In this document: positions 35,829 through 45,831 of the stretch, piece by piece
How positions within the stretch are numbered: position 1 is the stretch's first letter
Layout: each line of letters opens with the position of its first letter
NCBI RefSeq assembly: GCF_021462405.1
Contig: NZ_JAKEDU010000004.1
Span: 114,444-178,443 of the forward strand
Length of the DNA: 64,000 bases
Reading direction: 5' to 3'
Source: Thermus tengchongensis
Lineage (GTDB): Bacteria; Deinococcota; Deinococci; Deinococcales; Thermaceae
Made by a program: the position numbers and the translations under genes
The notes under the pieces: model-generated
The model's database searches: none
What the model was told of the DNA's origin: nothing
What the model saw: only the letters and a program-made list of their open reading frames with translations

Positions 35829-37008
35829 ACCTCACTGCAGCTTTTGCGGTCTGCGTCCTCCGGAGACGGGACGGCTTTTGGAAAGCCCCATCGCCGAGGT
35901 CTATATCTGCGAGGACTGCGTGGAGCGGGCCCAGGAACTCCTGCGCCAGGAGAAGCGGGGGCCGAAGGGGCCCACACGCCTTCCTAAGCCCCAGGAGATC
36001 AAGGCCCATCTGGATCAGTACGTGGTGGGGCAGGAGGTGGCCAAGAGGGCCTTGAGCGTGGCCGTCTACAACCACTACAAGCGCCTCCTCCATCCGGAGG
36101 CGGAGATCGGTAAGTCCAATATCCTCCTCATCGGCCCCACGGGCACCGGCAAGACCCTTCTGGCGGAGACCCTAGCCCGCTTCTTGGACGTGCCCTTCGC
36201 CATCGCCGACGCCACCACTCTCACCGAGGCGGGGTATGTGGGGGAGGACGTGGAAAACGTCATCCTCCGCCTTTTGCAAAACGCCGACTTCGACGTGGAG
36301 CGGGCGGAGATGGGCATCGTCTACATCGACGAGATCGACAAGATCGCCCGTAAGTCGGAAAACCCCTCCCTCACCCGGGACGTGTCCGGGGAAGGGGTGC
36401 AGCAGGCCCTCCTGAAGATCATCGAGGGCACCATCGCCAACGTGCCCCCGCAAGGGGGGCGCAAGCACCCCCACCAGGAGTTCATCCCCGTGAACACCAA
36501 GAATATCCTCTTCATCCTGGGTGGGGCCTTTGAGGGGCTGGAGAACATCGTCAAGGCCCGCACCCAGCGCACCACCATCGGCTTCACCCGCACCCAAAGC
36601 AAAGAAGAGCCCTTGGAGGTCATCCCCGAAGACCTGGTGAAGTTCGGCATGATCCCCGAGTTTGTGGGGCGGGCTCCTCTCATCGTCCAGCTTCATCCCC
36701 TTACAGAAGACGATCTGGTGCGCATTCTCACCGAGCCAAAGAACGCCTTGGTGAAGCAGTACCAGGAACTCATGCGCCTGGAGGGGATCGAGCTTCGCTT
36801 TACACAGGCGGCCCTGAAGGAGATCGCCCGCCGGGCCCTGAAGCGGGGCACGGGAGCCCGGGGCCTTAGGGCCATCCTGGAGAAGACCATGGTTGATCTC
36901 ATGTTTGAGGCCCCGGGGAGCGGGGTGAAGGAGCTGGTCATCGACCTGCCCCACCTGGACCAGCCCCTAAGGGCCCTCGAGGAGGCCAAACTCCGCCAGG
37001 CCTCCTAG
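35815..37008 (+). CDS. clpX: ATP-dependent Clp protease ATP-binding subunit ClpX
   Basis: The 397-residue AAA+ unfoldase starts at GTG inside clpP. The zinc-binding domain has CSFCG and CEDC (residues 8-11 and 33-36), then Walker [26 protein letters not shown], Walker [12 protein letters not shown], the pore-loop area, and sensor regions. It delivers substrates to ClpP. The family-typical IGF loop is present as TTIGFTR. Confidence 0.98.
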   Translation: MRKPRPHCSFCGLRPPETGRLLESPIAEVYICEDCVERAQELLRQEKRGPKGPTRLPKPQEIKAHLDQYVVGQEVAKRALSVAVYNHYKRLLHPEAEIGKSNILLIGPTGTGKTLLAETLARFLDVPFAIADATTLTEAGYVGEDVENVILRLLQNADFDVERAEMGIVYIDEIDKIARKSENPSLTRDVSGEGVQQALLKIIEGTIANVPPQGGRKHPHQEFIPVNTKNILFILGGAFEGLENIVKARTQRTTIGFTRTQSKEEPLEVIPEDLVKFGMIPEFVGRAPLIVQLHPLTEDDLVRILTEPKNALVKQYQELMRLEGIELRFTQAALKEIARRALKRGTGARGLRAILEKTMVDLMFEAPGSGVKELVIDLPHLDQPLRALEEAKLRQAS

Positions 37009-37012
37009 GGAG

Positions 37013-38536
37013 CTACCCCTGGCCCAGGCGGGTCACCAGCTCCTCCTTCAGGGCGAAGAGCCTTTCCGTGAGGGAAACGTGGTAGACATGGGGGTTCACC
37101 AGGCGGCGCACCCCCGGGTCCAGGCGTTCCACGTCCCTTCGCCGCCTTTCCTGTAGCACTTCCAGAGGTAGAGGCGGAAAGAGGCGCTTGCCCCGGTAGG
37201 CTTCCTCCAATAGGGGCTCGAGGGTGAACTCCCCAGGGCGCAAGGTGCGGCGCTTGGTGGGGTCCGTGGGGTGGCGGAGACAAAGGGGTTGGTTCTCGCA
37301 GACCTCCTCGTCAAAAGTGGCCAGGAGGTCAGCGGTGGCCAAGCCCCGGTGGTCGTATACCCGGTAGACCTTCTTGTGCCCGGGGTTCAGCACCTTCTCC
37401 AGGGAATCGGAGATCTTCATGGCCGGAGCCCAGGTGCCGTTTCCCCGGATGGCCACCAGCTTGTAGACCCCTCCCAGGGCTGGATACCCCCAGGAGACCA
37501 CCATTCGGGTCCCCACCCCGTAGACCAGGCGCTTGAGGAGGCGGTCCGGATCCACCCCGTAGCGGGGGGCCTCCTCCTGGATCTGGCTTTTGATCTGCCA
37601 GATGACCAGCTCGTCCAGGTCCCCGGAAAGGACGATGAGGGTTTCCGGGAAGCCTGCCTTATCCAGCTCCCTGGCCACCTGTATGGCCAGGTAAGCGAGG
37701 TCCCCGGAGTCGATGCGCACCCCCACCGGTTTGTGCCCCTTGCGCCGCAACCGCTCAAAGACCCGGATGGCGTGGGGAAGACCCGAGTCCAAGGTGTCCA
37801 CGGTATCCAAAAGGAGGATGGTGTCGTCGGGGAAGACCTCGGCGAAGGCCTGGAAGGCTTCCTCCTCGGTGTGGCCCAGGGCCAAGAAGGCCTGGACCAT
37901 GCTGTGGGCATGGGTCCCCGAGGAAGGAAGCCCGAGAAGATGGGAAAGGCTCACGGCGCTGGACCGGTTGGCCCCTCCGATGAGGCTTGCCCGGGTGGCG
38001 GCCTCTCCTCCTTTGGCAGGGGCACGGCGGAGGCCGAACTCCAGCACCAGGGCCTCCCCCGCGGCTTCCCGCATCCGGCTGGCCTTGGTGGCGATGAGGG
38101 TTTCGTAGTTGATGCGGTTTAAGAGGGCGGTCTCCAGGAGCTGGGCCTGCAGGAGGGGGCCTTCCACGCTGATGAGGGGCACCTGGGGGTGGGCTACCCG
38201 GCCCTCGGGGAGGGCCCTTAGGGTGAGGCCCGAGAAGCCGCCCATGGCCTTGAGGTAGCGGAGGTAGTCCTCGCCGAAGAGAGGCTTACCGCTTCGGCTT
38301 TTGAGGGCGCGGAGGGCGGCGAGCTCCTCTTCGCCGAAGCGGGCCTCTTCCATCCAGGAGAGGAGGGGGTCCAGGCCGGCGAAGACGGTGTAGCCCGCCT
38401 GGTGGGCTCCATAGTCGGGATTCTTCCGGTAGAAGGCTTCAAAGAGAGCCTCCCTTTCGTGAAGGCCAAGCCTAAAGTAAACCTGGCCCATGGTGAGCTG
38501 GTAAAGGTCCGTGTAGAGGATGCCGAAGGGGTCCAT
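37013..38536 (-). CDS. pncB: Nicotinate phosphoribosyltransferase
   Basis: The 507-residue protein makes nicotinate mononucleotide for NAD salvage. It shows [15 protein letters not shown] at the start, [51 protein letters not shown] with the phosphorylated His region, and [13 protein letters not shown]. The TATGCT box (38543-38548) lies 6 nt before the ATG on the minus strand, so the mRNA is leaderless. It is divergent from metH. Confidence 0.95.
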   Translation of the reverse strand: MDPFGILYTDLYQLTMGQVYFRLGLHEREALFEAFYRKNPDYGAHQAGYTVFAGLDPLLSWMEEARFGEEELAALRALKSRSGKPLFGEDYLRYLKAMGGFSGLTLRALPEGRVAHPQVPLISVEGPLLQAQLLETALLNRINYETLIATKASRMREAAGEALVLEFGLRRAPAKGGEAATRASLIGGANRSSAVSLSHLLGLPSSGTHAHSMVQAFLALGHTEEEAFQAFAEVFPDDTILLLDTVDTLDSGLPHAIRVFERLRRKGHKPVGVRIDSGDLAYLAIQVARELDKAGFPETLIVLSGDLDELVIWQIKSQIQEEAPRYGVDPDRLLKRLVYGVGTRMVVSWGYPALGGVYKLVAIRGNGTWAPAMKISDSLEKVLNPGHKKVYRVYDHRGLATADLLATFDEEVCENQPLCLRHPTDPTKRRTLRPGEFTLEPLLEEAYRGKRLFPPLPLEVLQERRRRDVERLDPGVRRLVNPHVYHVSLTERLFALKEELVTRLGQG

Positions 38537-38578
38537 GGGCCTAGCATAGCCCGCCTTTTTTCGCTACACTAGCGGGAT

Positions 38579-41500
38579 ATGGTGGAGGTCCACACCTGTA
38601 GCCCCGGTTGCCGCCACCACCTGGGAGGGGCGGGTTGGGGGGAGGCGCCCTTGGTGCGGCTTGGCTACAACAAGGAGGCCCGGGCGGAGAAGTTCCCTTA
38701 CCTCAAGGCCCTCTTGCAGAGACCCCTGGTCTTTGACGGGGCCATGGGCACCGAGCTGCAGAAGCGGGACCTCACCCCCGAGGACTACGGGGGGGAGGCC
38801 CACTACGGGTGCCCGGAGGTCCTGAACCGCACCCGCCCCGAGGTGGTCCAGGAGATCCACCGGGCGTACCTCGAGGCTGGGGCGGAGGTGATCGAGACCA
38901 ACACCTTCGGTGCCCTGCGCCATGTGCTGGCCGAGTATGGCTTGGGCGAGGAGGCGGAGGAGCTGGCCTACCTGGGGGCGAGGATCGCCCGGGAGGCCGC
39001 AGAGCCTTACGGCGCCTTCGTAGCCGGGGCCTTGGGGCCGGGCACCAAGCTCATCTCCCTAGGGCAGATCTCCTGGGATGAGCTCTTCGCCGCCTACAAG
39101 GAGGCGGCGCGGGGGCTTCTCCGGGGCGGGGTGGACCTGATCCTGCTGGAAACGGCCCAGGACATCCTGCAGGTGCGCTGCGCGGTTTTGGCGGTGCGGG
39201 AGGCCATGGCCGAGGTGGGGCGGGAGGTCCCCTTACAGGTGCAGGTGACCATCGAGGCCACGGGCACCATGCTGGTGGGCACCGATGAGCAGGCGGCCCT
39301 GGCCGCCCTGGAGAGCCTCCCCATCGACGTGGTGGGCATGAACTGCGCCACCGGCCCCGACCTCATGGATGCCAAGATCCGCTACTTCGCCGAGAACAGC
39401 ACCCGCTTTGTCAGCTGCCTGCCCAACGCCGGCCTGCCCCGGAACGAGGGGGGGAAGGTGGTCTACGACCTCACCCCGGAGGAGCTGGCCCGCTGGCACC
39501 TGAAGTTCGTCACCGAGTACGGGGTGAACGCCGTGGGGGGGTGTTGCGGCACCGGGCCGGAGCACATCCGCAAGGTGGCGGAGGCCATCAAGGGGAAGCC
39601 GGCGCCCCCGCGGCCCAAGGTCTTCCCCCCCCAGGTGGCCTCCCTCTATCAGGCGGTTCCTCTGCGCCAAGAGGCCAGCCTTTTCCTGGTGGGGGAGCGC
39701 TTGAACGCCACCGGGAGCCGGCGCTTCCGGGAGATGCTCTTTGCCCGGGACCTCGAGGGCATCCTGGCCCTGGCCCGGGAGCAGGTGGCGGAAGGGGCCC
39801 ACGCCCTGGACCTCTCCGTGGCCTGGACGGGGCGGGACGAGCTCCAAGACCTCGCCTGGCTCCTGCCCCACCTGGCCACGGCGGTCACCGTGCCCTTCAT
39901 GGTGGACTCCACCAGCCCCGAGGCCATGGAGCTCGCCCTCAAGCACCTTCCTGGGCGGGTCCTCCTCAACTCCGCCAACCTGGAGGAGGGCCTGGAGCGG
40001 TTCGACCGGGTGGCCTCCCTGGCCAAGGCGCACGGGGCGGCCTTGGTGGCCCTCGCCATCGACGAAAAGGGCATGGCCAAGACCCGGGAGGAGAAGGTGC
40101 GGGTGGCCCTGCGCATGTACGAGCGCCTCACCCTTCACCACGGCTTCCGCCCCGAGGACCTCCTCTTTGACCTCCTCACCTTCCCCATCACCCAAGGGGA
40201 CGAGGAAAGCCGCCCTTTGGCCAGGGAGACCCTTTTGGCCATGGAGGAGCTAAGGGAGAGGCTTCCTGGGGTGGGGTTCATCCTGGGGGTTTCCAACGTC
40301 TCCTTCGGCCTGAAGCCCCGGGCCCGGCGGGTGCTCAACTCGGTCTTCCTGGACGAGGCCCGTAAAAAGGGTCTCACCGCCGCCATTGTGGATGCGGGCA
40401 AGATCCTTCCCATAAACCAGATTCCTGAGGAGGCCTATGCCCTGGCCCTGGACCTGATCTATGACCGGAGGCGGGAGGGATTTGACCCCCTCTTGGCCTT
40501 CATGGGCTACTTTGAGGCCCATCGGGGGGACCCGGTCTTCAAGGAGGACGCCTTCCAGGCCCTGCCCGTTCTGGAGAGGCTGAAGCGCCGGGTGGTGGAG
40601 GGAAGGAAAGGGGGCCTCGAGGCGGATCTGGACGAGGCCTTGCGGGAAGGCCATAAACCCCTGGATCTTATTAACGGCCCCCTTCTTTCGGGCATGAAGG
40701 AGGTGGGGGAGCTTTTCGGGGCAGGAAAGATGCAGCTTCCCTTTGTCCTCCAGGCTGCCGAGGTGATGAAGCGGGCGGTGGCCCACCTCGAGCCCCACAT
40801 GGAACGGCGGGGGGAAGGCCGGGGAAAGATGGTGCTGGCCACGGTCAAGGGGGATGTCCACGATATCGGCAAGAACCTGGTGGACATCATCCTCACCAAC
40901 AACGGCTACCAGGTGATCAACCTGGGCATCAAGGTGCCCATCGAGGAGATCCTGAAGGCGGTGGAGGAGCACAAGCCCCATGCGGTGGGCATGTCCGGCC
41001 TTTTGGTCAAGAGCACCGTGGTCATGAAGGAAAACCTGGAGTACATGCGGGATAGGGGGTATACCCTACCGGTGATCCTGGGGGGGGCGGCCCTCACCCG
41101 CTCTTACGTGGAGGAGCTTAAGGCCATTTACCCCAACGTTTACTATGCCGAGGATGCCTTTGAGGGCCTTAGGCTCATGGAGGCCATTGTTAGCGGGGAG
41201 GCCTTTCCGGTCCCGAAGGAGGGGCAAAGGCCCCGGCCGGAGGCCCCCAGGGAGGTAATCCGGGCCAAACCCGTGGGGGAGGCTCCCTTTATTCCCCGCC
41301 CTCCCTTCTTCGGGGTGCGGGTGGAGGAGGACCTGGACCTGGCCACGGTCGCCCACTACGTGAACCGGCTGGCCCTCTTCCGGGGCCAGTGGGGCTACAG
41401 CCGCAAGGGGATGAGCCGGGAAGCGTGGCAGGCCCTGGTGGAGCGGGAGGCGGAGCCGGTTTTCCGCAGGCTTCTCAAGGAGGCCATGGAGGAGGGGTGG

Positions 41501-42127
41501 CTCAGGCCCAAGGTGCTCTACGGCTTCTTCCCCGTGGCGAGGGAGGGGGAGGAGCTTTTGGTTTTCTCCCCGGAAACGGGGGAGGTGCTGGAGCGCTTTC
41601 GCTTTCCCCGGCAACGGGGCGGGGGCATCTCCCTCGTGGACTACTTCCGCCCCCGCTTCGCCCCTCCCTTGCGGGATGAGGCCGAATGGCTTCCCGCCTT
41701 CCCCCAGGGGGCGCGGGATGTCTTGGGGGTGCAGCTGGTCACCATGGGGGAGGAGCCCTCCCGCAAGGCCCAGGCCCTCTTCCAGTCGGGGTCCTACCAG
41801 GACTACCTCTTCGTTCATGGCTTCGCCGTGGAGATGACCGAGGCCCTGGCGGAGTACTGGCACAAGCGGATGCGGCAGATGTGGGGCATCGCCCAAAGGG
41901 ACGCCACAGACATCCGGAAGCTTTTCCAGCAGGGCTACCAGGGGGCCCGCTACTCCTTCGGCTACCCCGCCTGCCCCGACCTGGCGGACCAGGCCAAGCT
42001 GGACCGGCTCATGGGCTTTGCCCGGATCGGCGTGCGCCTCACGGAGAGCTACCAGCTGGAGCCGGAGCACGCCACCAGCGCCCTGGTGGTCCACCACCCG
42101 GAGGCCCGCTACTTCAGCGTGGACTGA
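38579..42127 (+). CDS. metH: Methionine synthase, cobalamin-dependent
   Basis: The 1182-residue protein has the four MetH modules: homocysteine domain (about 50-330, FDGAMGTELQ, zinc ligands in MNCATG and GGCCGTGPEH), methyltetrahydrofolate domain (about 345-620), cobalamin cap and binding domains (about 640-890, KGDVHDIGKNLV giving the ligating His near residue 760), and an AdoMet reactivation domain (about 900-1180). The first 50 residues (HTCSPGCRHH) are an unusual extra part. The -10 box TACACT is 8 nt before the ATG, so no B12 riboswitch can precede it. Confidence 0.96.
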   Translation: MVEVHTCSPGCRHHLGGAGWGEAPLVRLGYNKEARAEKFPYLKALLQRPLVFDGAMGTELQKRDLTPEDYGGEAHYGCPEVLNRTRPEVVQEIHRAYLEAGAEVIETNTFGALRHVLAEYGLGEEAEELAYLGARIAREAAEPYGAFVAGALGPGTKLISLGQISWDELFAAYKEAARGLLRGGVDLILLETAQDILQVRCAVLAVREAMAEVGREVPLQVQVTIEATGTMLVGTDEQAALAALESLPIDVVGMNCATGPDLMDAKIRYFAENSTRFVSCLPNAGLPRNEGGKVVYDLTPEELARWHLKFVTEYGVNAVGGCCGTGPEHIRKVAEAIKGKPAPPRPKVFPPQVASLYQAVPLRQEASLFLVGERLNATGSRRFREMLFARDLEGILALAREQVAEGAHALDLSVAWTGRDELQDLAWLLPHLATAVTVPFMVDSTSPEAMELALKHLPGRVLLNSANLEEGLERFDRVASLAKAHGAALVALAIDEKGMAKTREEKVRVALRMYERLTLHHGFRPEDLLFDLLTFPITQGDEESRPLARETLLAMEELRERLPGVGFILGVSNVSFGLKPRARRVLNSVFLDEARKKGLTAAIVDAGKILPINQIPEEAYALALDLIYDRRREGFDPLLAFMGYFEAHRGDPVFKEDAFQALPVLERLKRRVVEGRKGGLEADLDEALREGHKPLDLINGPLLSGMKEVGELFGAGKMQLPFVLQAAEVMKRAVAHLEPHMERRGEGRGKMVLATVKGDVHDIGKNLVDIILTNNGYQVINLGIKVPIEEILKAVEEHKPHAVGMSGLLVKSTVVMKENLEYMRDRGYTLPVILGGAALTRSYVEELKAIYPNVYYAEDAFEGLRLMEAIVSGEAFPVPKEGQRPRPEAPREVIRAKPVGEAPFIPRPPFFGVRVEEDLDLATVAHYVNRLALFRGQWGYSRKGMSREAWQALVEREAEPVFRRLLKEAMEEGWLRPKVLYGFFPVAREGEELLVFSPETGEVLERFRFPRQRGGGISLVDYFRPRFAPPLRDEAEWLPAFPQGARDVLGVQLVTMGEEPSRKAQALFQSGSYQDYLFVHGFAVEMTEALAEYWHKRMRQMWGIAQRDATDIRKLFQQGYQGARYSFGYPACPDLADQAKLDRLMGFARIGVRLTESYQLEPEHATSALVVHHPEARYFSVD

Positions 42128-42224
42128 GCGCCCGGCGAAGGTCCCTTCACCGGCAAAAGCTGAGGCGGTTTGCCTTTGGTCTTTCTTTCCCCACTCGTGG
42201 CGCAAGCCACGAAGGGGCGCTCAG
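42124..42224. repeat. Structured convergent intergenic element with 10-bp terminal inverted repeats
   Basis: CTGAGCGCCC (42124-42133) and its exact complement (42215-42224) enclose about 81 bp. Inside are three hairpins: GGCGAAGG-TC-CCTTCACC (42134-42151), GGCAAA/TTTGCC (42152-42174) and CGTGGC-GCAA-GCCACG (42196-42211). Both convergent genes end in this element. It may be a bidirectional terminator or a small inserted repeat. Confidence 0.55.
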
Positions 42225-43876
42225 GGCCAGGTGAGGAGGGTTCCGCAGTTGCCCACCACCACGAACCTTCCCTGGCCGTAGGCGATGCCCTCGGGCTCGT
42301 TGCCAAGAGGGTGGGCCTCGTCCCAAGCGAGGCCATCCTCGGAGAAGGCCACGACCCCTTCCCCGGGCCTGGGGTGCCCCACCAAGGCGAAGCGCCCATC
42401 CCCGTGGGTTACGCTGGGGAGGTGTTTGGGCAGGTGCGGGGCGGAGGCCTCCTCCCAGTCCCAGCCCCTTTGGGCCACCAGCACCTTTCCGTGGCCGCTG
42501 GCCACGAAGCGGCCGTTGCCGTGGGCCAAGCCGCGAAGCCAAGGGCGTCCCAAGGAGAGAACCTTTTCCCAGCGGATGCCGTCCCGGGAGGCGTAGAGGT
42601 TGCCCTTTTCCCCTGCCGCCAGGAAGGTGCCGGCCCCAAAGGTCAGACCCAAGAGGGTTTCCTCCTGGGGTAGGGGAAAAGCGCGCCACACCTTCCCCTC
42701 CCGGGAGAGAAGGAGGGCCTCGCCCGCGGCCACGAAGCGGTCTTCCCCGTAGGCCACGGCGTAGAGCCACTTCTGCACGGGGGTTTCCACCTTTACCCAA
42801 CGCTTTCCGTTAGGGGAGAGGAGGATGGTTCCCCGCTCGCCCACCGCCACGTACTGGCCTCTTCCCCAGCCCACGCCAAGGAGCCAGGCCGGCACCCGGG
42901 CCTCGAGGGTCCAGGCGGTACCCTCGGGGGAGAAGAGGACGATCCCCATGGGTCCCTCGTGCCCCACGGCCACGAAGCCCTGGGGCCCAAAGGCCACGCT
43001 CCAGAGTTGCTGACCCGTCCCGGGATGGATGGGCTTCCAGGCAAGGCCGTCCTCGGAGGTGTAGAGGGCCAGGCCCCAACCCACGGCCACGAAGCGGCTT
43101 CCGTTCCAGGCCACCCCCGTGAGGAAAGGGGCTCCCTCCAGGACCGCTTGGTGCCAGCGCATACCATCGGAGGAGGTCAGGACCGTGCCCCCTTCCCCCA
43201 CCACCACCCAAAGTCGTTCGCTCCGCGCAATGCCGAAGAGACCCTTCCATGTTCCCGAAGCCTGGCGGTGCCAGCTCCGCCCGTCTTGCGAGGTGAGGAT
43301 GAGGCCGCCCCAGCCCACGGCCAAGAAGAGGCCTTGGGCAAAGGCCACGGCGTTGAGGATGCCCGGGGCTGGCAACGTTTCAAAGTGCCTTCCATCTTGT
43401 GAAACCAAGATGATGTGGTCCCCCACGGCCACGAAGCGGCCTTGGGCGAAGGCTACACCCCAGAGGTTCCTGTCCAACCCCAAGGGCACCGGCTCCCAAG
43501 CCCTGCCGTCCCCGGAGGTCAGGACCAGCCCTTCCATGCCCACGGCCACGTAGCGCCCCCTGCCGTAGGCCACCCCCCAAAGGCCCCTGTGCTCCAGAGG
43601 TGTTCCTTTGCTTGGCTCCAGGGGGCCCCCAGGGGGTCCCTGCAACCGGGTGGCCTTGCCCCCCACCACCACCCGCCGACCCTCCCCCAGGGCCGAGGCG
43701 GTGAGGGCCTCGAGGGTGGGGGTGGGTACCTCGTGCCAGGAGAGGCCGTCCGGGCTTTCCAGGAGGAGGCCATACCAGCCGGTGGCCACGAAGCGGTCCT
43801 CCTGCCAGGAGACGTGCAGCAAGGGGGTGGAGCGCACCCACCAACCAGCGGGAGACATCCGCAAGGCCTCCAGCAC
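42221..43876 (-). CDS. 14-repeat beta-propeller (BNR/YCF48-like) protein
   Basis: The 551-residue protein consists of about fourteen degenerate 35-40 residue repeats of the form LxGVAYGxGRFVAVGxxGxxLxSxDGxxW, enough for two seven-bladed propellers. There is no signal peptide. Such repeats resemble Asp-box (BNR) or YCF48 propellers; no catalytic residues are seen. I chose the GTG at 43876 because AAGGAGG lies 4 nt upstream and TTGTTG/TAGACT spaced 17 bp forms a promoter; an ATG at 43858 is the alternative. Function is unknown, perhaps protein binding. Confidence 0.75.
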   Translation of the reverse strand: MLEALRMSPAGWWVRSTPLLHVSWQEDRFVATGWYGLLLESPDGLSWHEVPTPTLEALTASALGEGRRVVVGGKATRLQGPPGGPLEPSKGTPLEHRGLWGVAYGRGRYVAVGMEGLVLTSGDGRAWEPVPLGLDRNLWGVAFAQGRFVAVGDHIILVSQDGRHFETLPAPGILNAVAFAQGLFLAVGWGGLILTSQDGRSWHRQASGTWKGLFGIARSERLWVVVGEGGTVLTSSDGMRWHQAVLEGAPFLTGVAWNGSRFVAVGWGLALYTSEDGLAWKPIHPGTGQQLWSVAFGPQGFVAVGHEGPMGIVLFSPEGTAWTLEARVPAWLLGVGWGRGQYVAVGERGTILLSPNGKRWVKVETPVQKWLYAVAYGEDRFVAAGEALLLSREGKVWRAFPLPQEETLLGLTFGAGTFLAAGEKGNLYASRDGIRWEKVLSLGRPWLRGLAHGNGRFVASGHGKVLVAQRGWDWEEASAPHLPKHLPSVTHGDGRFALVGHPRPGEGVVAFSEDGLAWDEAHPLGNEPEGIAYGQGRFVVVGNCGTLLTWP

Positions 43877-43975
43877 GGCGCCTCCTTGTCCAGAGTCTAA
43901 GGGAGGGAGCTTTTCGCAACAAGTCCCTATAGCCCCCCCGAGAAGGCGGTTGGGGTTGCCGGTATACTTGGCCCC

Positions 43976-45826
43976 GTGCTGGGCCTTTTCCACGCGGCCA
44001 GGGCACTGGGGATGCGCCCGGCGCTACTGGAGTCTTTGGGGCCGAGGACCCCTTTTGCCCGGCTTTCCCTTCTGGGGGTGCGTCCCGCCCACCGCCTCGA
44101 GGTGTGGGAGGGCCGGCTTTACCTGGACGGGAGGCGGGTGGGGGAGGCTTTGGACCTCTTCCGCTACCTGGAAAGGGGTCTGGGGAAGGGATACTTCCCT
44201 GCCTGGATGGGGTTTTTCGCCTACGAGTTCGCCCGGCACCTGGGCCTTCCCACCCACGGGCCCCTGCCGGGCCTCCCCGAAGCGGCCTTCTACTACTACC
44301 CCGAGGGCTTCGCCCTCCTGGAGGGCCGCCTGGTGGAGCGGCCTTCCTTTCCCCTGGAACCCGTGCCCTATCTGCCCCCGCCCTTGCCCCACTATCCTCT
44401 GGTTTCCGACTTCCCCCAAGGGGCCTTCCTCCAAGGGGTCCTGGAGGTGCAGGAAAGGATCCGCGCCGGGGTGGTCTACCAGGTGAACCTCTCCCACCGC
44501 TTCCGCCTCCTGGGCCCCGTGGACCCCCTCCTCCTCTACGCCCGGCTCCGGGCCCTGAACCCTTCCCCCTTCATGGGGCTTCTGGAGGGGGAAGGCTGGG
44601 CGGTGGTCTCGGGGAGCCCGGAGAGGCTTTTCCAGAAGGTGGGGGCCCGGGTCCTGGCCCGGCCCATCGCCGGCACCCGGCCTAGGGGAGGGAGCCCGGA
44701 GGAGGACCTGAGCCTGGAGGCAGAGCTTTTGGCCTCGGCCAAGGAGCGGGCGGAGCACGCCATGCTGGTGGACCTCCTCCGCAACGACCTGGCCCGTGTG
44801 GCCCTGCCGGGGACGGTGCGGGTGCGGGAGCTTTTCACCGTGGAGCGCTATGCCCACGTGATGCACCTGGTCTCCGAGGTGGAGGGCTATACCCGGGCCG
44901 CCTTGGGGGAGGTTTTCGCCAGCCTCTTTCCCGGCGGGACCATCACCGGGGCCCCCAAGGGCACGGTGATGGCGGCCATAAGGGAGCTGGAGCCCGTCCC
45001 CCGGGGGCCCTACACCGGGAGCCTGGGGTACGCCTCGGGCCGGGGAGCGGACTTCAACATCCTCATCCGCTCCTTCCAACGGGTGGGGGAGGAGGTCCTC
45101 TTTTCGGCGGGGGCGGGGATCGTCATCGCCTCGGACCCAGGGGCAGAGTACCGGGAAACCCTGCACAAGGCGGAAAGCCTCCTCCTGGCCCTGGAGCGGG
45201 GCCGTCCAGGCCGGAGGCCCGAACCCCCCAAGGCCACCGCCGCCTGGGCCCCACCCCCGCCCCCCAGGCGGGTGCGGGCCCGGGTGCTCTTCCTGGAGAA
45301 CCGGGACTCCTTCAGCTACAACCTGGTGGACTACCTGCGGGCCCTGGGGGCCGAGGTGGAGGTGGTGGACCAAGAGGAGGTCCCCCGCTTCCAGGGCTTC
45401 ACCCACCTGGTGGTGGGCCCGGGGCCCAAGGATCCCTTCACCGCGGGCCGGGTGCTGGAGTGGACCCAGAGGGCCGTGGCGGAGGGCCTTCCCTTCCTTG
45501 GGGTCTGTCTCGGCCACCAGGCCCTGGGGGTGGCCTTGGGGGCGGAGCTTTACCGGGAAAGGCCGGTGCACGGGGAGGCCCACTCCATTTTCCATAGCGG
45601 GGAAAGGCTTTTTGCCGGTCTACCCAATCCCCTTCCCTTTGCCCGGTACCATTCCTTGGCCCTGCGAAACCTTCCTTCCCATATACGCCTTCTGGCCTGG
45701 ACGGCGGAGGGGGTACCCATGGCCATTTGGGACGGCAGGCAGGCTTATGGCGTCCAGTTCCACCCGGAGAGTATCCTGTCCCCGTGGGGGATGGAGCTTT
45801 TGGCAAGGTTCCTGGAAGAGGCCTAA
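43976..45826 (+). CDS. Fused chorismate-utilising synthase and glutamine amidotransferase (PabBA type)
   Basis: The 616-residue protein joins a TrpE/PabB-like half (about 1-405) to a class I glutamine amidotransferase (about 435-616) with catalytic Cys in GVCLGHQALG and YGVQFHPES. The chorismate site reads PIAGTRPRG (residues 230-238); the Ala is typical of anthranilate synthases, whereas E. coli-type PabB has Lys in PIKGT. The adjoining pabC argues for 4-amino-4-deoxychorismate synthase. A TATACT box lies 7 nt before the GTG, so the mRNA is leaderless. Confidence 0.85.
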   Translation: MLGLFHAARALGMRPALLESLGPRTPFARLSLLGVRPAHRLEVWEGRLYLDGRRVGEALDLFRYLERGLGKGYFPAWMGFFAYEFARHLGLPTHGPLPGLPEAAFYYYPEGFALLEGRLVERPSFPLEPVPYLPPPLPHYPLVSDFPQGAFLQGVLEVQERIRAGVVYQVNLSHRFRLLGPVDPLLLYARLRALNPSPFMGLLEGEGWAVVSGSPERLFQKVGARVLARPIAGTRPRGGSPEEDLSLEAELLASAKERAEHAMLVDLLRNDLARVALPGTVRVRELFTVERYAHVMHLVSEVEGYTRAALGEVFASLFPGGTITGAPKGTVMAAIRELEPVPRGPYTGSLGYASGRGADFNILIRSFQRVGEEVLFSAGAGIVIASDPGAEYRETLHKAESLLLALERGRPGRRPEPPKATAAWAPPPPPRRVRARVLFLENRDSFSYNLVDYLRALGAEVEVVDQEEVPRFQGFTHLVVGPGPKDPFTAGRVLEWTQRAVAEGLPFLGVCLGHQALGVALGAELYRERPVHGEAHSIFHSGERLFAGLPNPLPFARYHSLALRNLPSHIRLLAWTAEGVPMAIWDGRQAYGVQFHPESILSPWGMELLARFLEEA

Positions 45827-45831
45827 GGCGG

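Noticed and set aside
38536..38579. Cobalamin riboswitch ahead of metH
   Set aside because: Only 42 bp separate the two divergent starts, and the metH promoter is leaderless.
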